The notes under the pieces are model-generated. The model ran no database searches. It saw only the letters and a program-made list of their open reading frames with translations, and was not told where the DNA came from. This document shows, piece by piece, positions 13,759-14,101 of a stretch of DNA of 14,101 nt (positions within the stretch are counted from its first letter, which is position 1; the number at the start of each line of letters is the position of its first letter). This stretch comes from Flavobacteriaceae bacterium (lineage in GTDB: Bacteria > Bacteroidota > Bacteroidia > Flavobacteriales > Flavobacteriaceae). A program made the translations under genes and the position numbers. The DNA lies in assembly GCA_018623655.1 (NCBI GenBank), contig JAAZVG010000026.1, positions 1 through 14,101 of the forward strand, read 5' to 3'.

Positions 13759-14101
13759 TTTAGGCTCACGATCAATTACCACTTCATTTAGTGATGCAGT
13801 TATACAAGGGATCGCACCCGACCGATCACTCTATTTTCCAGAGCGAATCCCTCAACTTGCAGCCGATCTTATAAAAGACATCGCTGACATTCCACTCATT
13901 GAATTAGCGCTAGAGGCCATGACTCCATTTACTGCACCTGATCTTAGTAAAGAAGAGTTACAAATAATTCTAGAAAATACCCTAGACTTTGAATTTCCGC
14001 TAGTAGAAATTGGTTCCCATTATTCCTTAGAATTATTTCATGGCCCTACCCTTGCATTTAAGGATGTAGGCGCCCGATTTATGGCCCAATGTCTCGGTAA
14101 A
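13745..14101 (+). CDS. thrC: Threonine synthase, partial (cut by window end)
   Basis: The first 119 codons of threonine synthase; the frame is open to the end of the window. The enzyme uses pyridoxal phosphate to convert O-phosphohomoserine to threonine, the last step of the pathway. The start MNYYNLGSRS and the segment LFHGPTLAFKDVGARFMA are typical; Lys106 in AFKD is the PLP-binding lysine (Lys107 in E. coli). The ATG lies 14 bases inside thrB in another frame, which suggests translational coupling. The following residues, including the C-terminal half of the PLP fold, lie outside the window. Confidence 0.95.
   Translation, partial: MNYYNLGSRSITTSFSDAVIQGIAPDRSLYFPERIPQLAADLIKDIADIPLIELALEAMTPFTAPDLSKEELQIILENTLDFEFPLVEIGSHYSLELFHGPTLAFKDVGARFMAQCLGK

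Noticed and set aside
1..14101. CRISPR array, insertion sequence, toxin-antitoxin or defence gene cluster
   Set aside because: No regularly spaced repeats, no transposase motifs and no paired small genes with such features were seen. Outside positions 1-460 almost everything is explained by core genes.

Overview
The window looks like a chromosomal segment of a member of the Bacteroidota, most likely the Flavobacteriales. The base composition is AT-rich. A promoter upstream of the tRNA pair matches the Bacteroidota -33 TTG / -7 TAnnTTTG pattern, Shine-Dalgarno sequences are mostly weak, and GyrA, the 7TM-HD protein, the C40-family protein and ThrA all have the architecture known from that phylum. 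Family assignments come from motifs read by eye; no database search was possible.

Layout, left to right. (1) Positions 1-460 are AT-rich accessory DNA. They hold an unrecognised 99-residue reading frame on the minus strand. Overlapping its 5' end is a broken start of a Bacteroidota tyrosine integrase (about 23 codons, with a good Shine-Dalgarno sequence). Just upstream are two direct repeats of TTACTCCCC with a 12-bp period. All of this lies next to the 3' end of a tRNA-Pro gene and looks like the scar of an integrated element. (2) Positions 461-728 hold a minus-strand tRNA-Ser(GCT)-tRNA-Pro(TGG) unit with its own promoter and terminator. (3) Positions 749-3655 hold a divergent pair: a 7TM-HD phosphohydrolase of the PgpH type (minus) and an NlpC/P60 C40-family protein (plus) whose catalytic cysteine is replaced by alanine. 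(4) Positions 3686-7500 hold gyrA followed by an exported TPR protein (minus, probably one operon), converging on the C40 gene at a shared hairpin terminator. (5) Positions 7691-10231 hold clpC (plus), divergent from gyrA. (6) Positions 10379-14101 hold thrA-thrB-thrC (plus), a tightly overlapping threonine operon cut by the window end inside thrC, with a terminator-like hairpin just upstream of thrA.

How the genes work together. ThrA (aspartokinase and homoserine dehydrogenase), ThrB (homoserine kinase) and ThrC (threonine synthase) carry out four of the five steps from aspartate to threonine; aspartate-semialdehyde dehydrogenase is not in the window. GyrA controls DNA supercoiling, ClpC is the unfoldase of a ClpP protease, and the 7TM-HD protein probably degrades cyclic di-AMP. 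Most of the window is therefore core genome. The parts most worth a second look are the apparently catalytically dead C40 protein, the integrase scar beside tRNA-Pro, and the possible attenuator before thrA. I did not find a clear undescribed defence or mobile system.
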